Origin: Planctomycetota bacterium
GTDB taxonomy: Bacteria > Planctomycetota > Phycisphaerae > Sedimentisphaerales > Anaerobacaceae
DNA: 7,886 nt
Reading direction: 5' to 3'
NCBI GenBank assembly: GCA_013202635.1
Contig: JABMRO010000420.1
Coordinates: forward strand, 1-7,886
The notes below the pieces were generated by a model. It saw only the letters and a list, made by a program, of their open reading frames with translations, was not told the origin of the DNA and searched no databases. The translations under genes and the position numbers were made by a program. Below are positions 6,854 through 7,886 of this stretch, piece after piece; position 1 is the stretch's first letter, and each line of letters opens with the position of its first letter.

Positions 6854-7728
6854 ATGAAGATTTATGTAAAGCTATTATTTACAACACTGTTCTGGGGAGG
6901 TGCTTTTGTTGCGGGTAAGGTTGTTTCCCAAAATGTGGGGCCTTTCTCAATAGCATTCCAAAGATTTGCAATTGCCTCGGTATTGCTCATATTGCTGACC
7001 TGGAAAATTGAAGGTAAGCTGCCTGCGCTGAAGAAGTTTCAAATCATACCTGTTATTCTGTTGGGGATGACGGGCATATTCACCTACAACGTTATGTTCT
7101 TCAAAGGACTCAAAATTATTGAGGCGTCCCGGGCTTCACTTATAATTGCAACGTGCCCGGTATCATAACAATCTTCTCGGCTATTTTCTTAAAAGAGAAA
7201 ATCAATCTTATCAAGGGCCTTGGAATTATCATTTCCATATGCGGAGCAATAGTGGTAATCTCAAAAGGAAATATAAACCGGATATTCGAGACAGGTCTGG
7301 GTAGGGGGGAACTTTACATTTTTTGCTGCGTCCTGACCTGGGTCGCTTATTCGTTGATAGGCAAAGCTGTTATGAGAAGCCTTTCTCCACTTGCTTCGGT
7401 GTCATACTCGGCCATAGTCGGGGCTGTCGCTTTGTCTGTTCCCGCCTGCTTTGAAGGATTATTCCAAAATATCAGGAATCAATCAATGCTTGAGTGGTCA
7501 TGTATTTGTTATCTGGGTATTTTTGCAACTGTCATCGGATTTGTCTGGTATTATCAGGGCGTGCAGCGTCTTGGCCCGACGAAAGCCGGTTTGTTTATAA
7601 ATTTTGTCCCTGTCTTTGCTATTCTTTGTGCTTTCATTATCCTCCGGGAGCCGATCACTCTCTCACTCGTAGTCGGGACGGCATTGGTCATCTCCGGCGT
7701 CTATCTAACAAACAGAACCTCTAATTAA
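6854..7728 (+). pseudogene. EamA/DMT-family transporter, frameshifted
   Basis: Two adjacent frames together encode one drug/metabolite transporter. The first part (6854-7165, stop TAA 7166-7168) starts MKIYVKLLFTTLFWGGAFVAGK, the usual first helix of EamA proteins, and runs through SRASLIIATCPV. The second part is in the next frame from about 7163 and continues ITIFSAIFLKEKINLIKGLG, the normal next segment, to VVGTALVISGVYLTNR at the end. Adding one T at 7163 gives PVFITIFSAIFLKEK and a single protein of 291 residues, the usual length for this ten-helix family with two EamA repeats. These inner-membrane proteins export or import small metabolites; the substrate cannot be predicted. The GTG at 7153 could start the second part but would make half a transporter. 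The start at 6854 is the first in-frame ATG after a stop at 6836; no clear ribosome-binding site precedes it. The break may be a true mutation or a sequence error. Confidence 0.85.
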
Positions 7729-7737
7729 GAGTGTTCT
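7714..7737 (+). terminator. Weak terminator-like hairpin after the transporter gene
   Basis: AGAAC-CTCT (7714-7722) pairs with AGAG-T-GTTCT (7728-7737), a nine-pair stem with one bulged T and a five-base loop, overlapping the transporter stop codon. What follows is CCTTTGACTT, only a poor T-rich tail; a T run occurs later at 7752-7757. It may act as a weak terminator or simply as an inverted repeat. Confidence 0.35.
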
Positions 7738-7740
7738 CCT

Positions 7741-7769
7741 TTGACTTGTGGTTTTTTCTTTATTATTAT
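7741..7769 (+). promoter_or_regulatory. Candidate sigma-70 promoter for the symporter gene
   Basis: TTGACT (7741-7746, five of six consensus bases) and TATTAT (7764-7769, five of six) are separated by the ideal 17 bases and end 37 bases before the start codon of the last gene. The position between two genes and right after the hairpin supports it. The region is T-rich, so chance matches are possible. Confidence 0.5.
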
Positions 7770-7806
7770 CTTCTTAAACTTGAAACCTGTATGACAGTTA
7801 TTACCA

Positions 7807-7886
7807 ATGAAATTACCCAAACTTCAATTATACACTAAGGTTTTGATAGGATTGTTGGCAGGGGTGCTTTTTGGTGTGCTCGCCAA
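7807..7886 (+). CDS. 5' end of a probable dicarboxylate/amino acid:cation symporter
   Basis: From ATG 7807 the frame stays open to the window edge, giving 26 complete codons that start MKLPKLQLYTKVLIGLLAGV and continue LFGVLA. This matches the usual beginning of the DAACS family (DctA/GltP-like), where a short basic segment is followed by TKILIGLxxGxxxG as the first membrane helix. Such proteins take up C4-dicarboxylates, glutamate or aspartate with sodium or protons across the inner membrane. No good ribosome-binding site is visible, but a promoter candidate precedes it. Only about 6% of a typical 400-450 residue protein is visible, so the family call rests on one helix. Confidence 0.55.
   Translation, partial: MKLPKLQLYTKVLIGLLAGVLFGVLA

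Noticed and set aside
7153..7728. Independent 191-residue membrane protein starting at GTG 7153
   Set aside because: It continues exactly where the upstream EamA half stops, has no ribosome-binding site, and one added base fuses the two into a standard-length protein.
1..7886. tRNA or rRNA genes, CRISPR arrays, insertion sequences, phage or defence genes
   Set aside because: Looked for on both strands by eye; no cloverleaf, regularly spaced repeats, transposase or integrase motifs were found.

Overview
The window reads as part of a bacterial chromosome or metagenomic contig carrying a carbohydrate-related accessory cluster. All genes lie on the + strand. The mix of gene types resembles Planctomycetes (Phycisphaerae-like) genomes: a Gfo/Idh/MocA oxidoreductase, a large lipoprotein with a glycosidase-type beta-propeller, a DUF5060-type glycoside hydrolase with Asp-rich calcium repeats, and a Tat-exported TIM-barrel protein. 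That taxonomic placement is an inference from family content, not something proved here.

Region 1 (1-598) holds the 3' end of an upstream gene, possibly a TetR-type regulator. It overlaps by ATGA the start of a glutathione S-transferase gene. The GST is cut off after about 155 residues. Exactly where it stops (about 573-592), the reading switches to the C-terminal two thirds of a Gfo/Idh/MocA oxidoreductase whose whole NAD-binding Rossmann domain is missing. Two unrelated genes are therefore joined back to back at a short stretch that fits both. This is either a deletion or recombination scar or a chimeric assembly join, so linkage between 1-575 and the rest should not be assumed.

Region 2 (576-5652) is the carbohydrate cluster: truncated oxidoreductase, a 675-residue lipoprotein predicted to be a five-bladed beta-propeller hydrolase, and, 11 bases further on, a 732-residue lipoprotein hydrolase (DUF5060-like domain, TIM barrel with two candidate catalytic glutamates, then thrombospondin type 3-like calcium repeats). 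The two lipoprotein genes probably form one transcript. A plausible division of labour is surface cleavage of a polysaccharide followed by cytoplasmic oxidation of the released sugar; the substrate cannot be read from the sequence.

Region 3 (5653-6727) starts with a near-consensus sigma-70 promoter that drives a Tat-signal TIM-barrel protein of unknown activity.

Region 4 (6728-7886) has a candidate promoter, an EamA/DMT-family transporter gene broken by what looks like one missing base near 7163, a weak terminator-like hairpin, another good candidate promoter, and the first 26 codons of a probable dicarboxylate/amino acid:cation symporter that runs off the window. No RNA genes, CRISPR arrays, insertion sequences or phage genes were seen.
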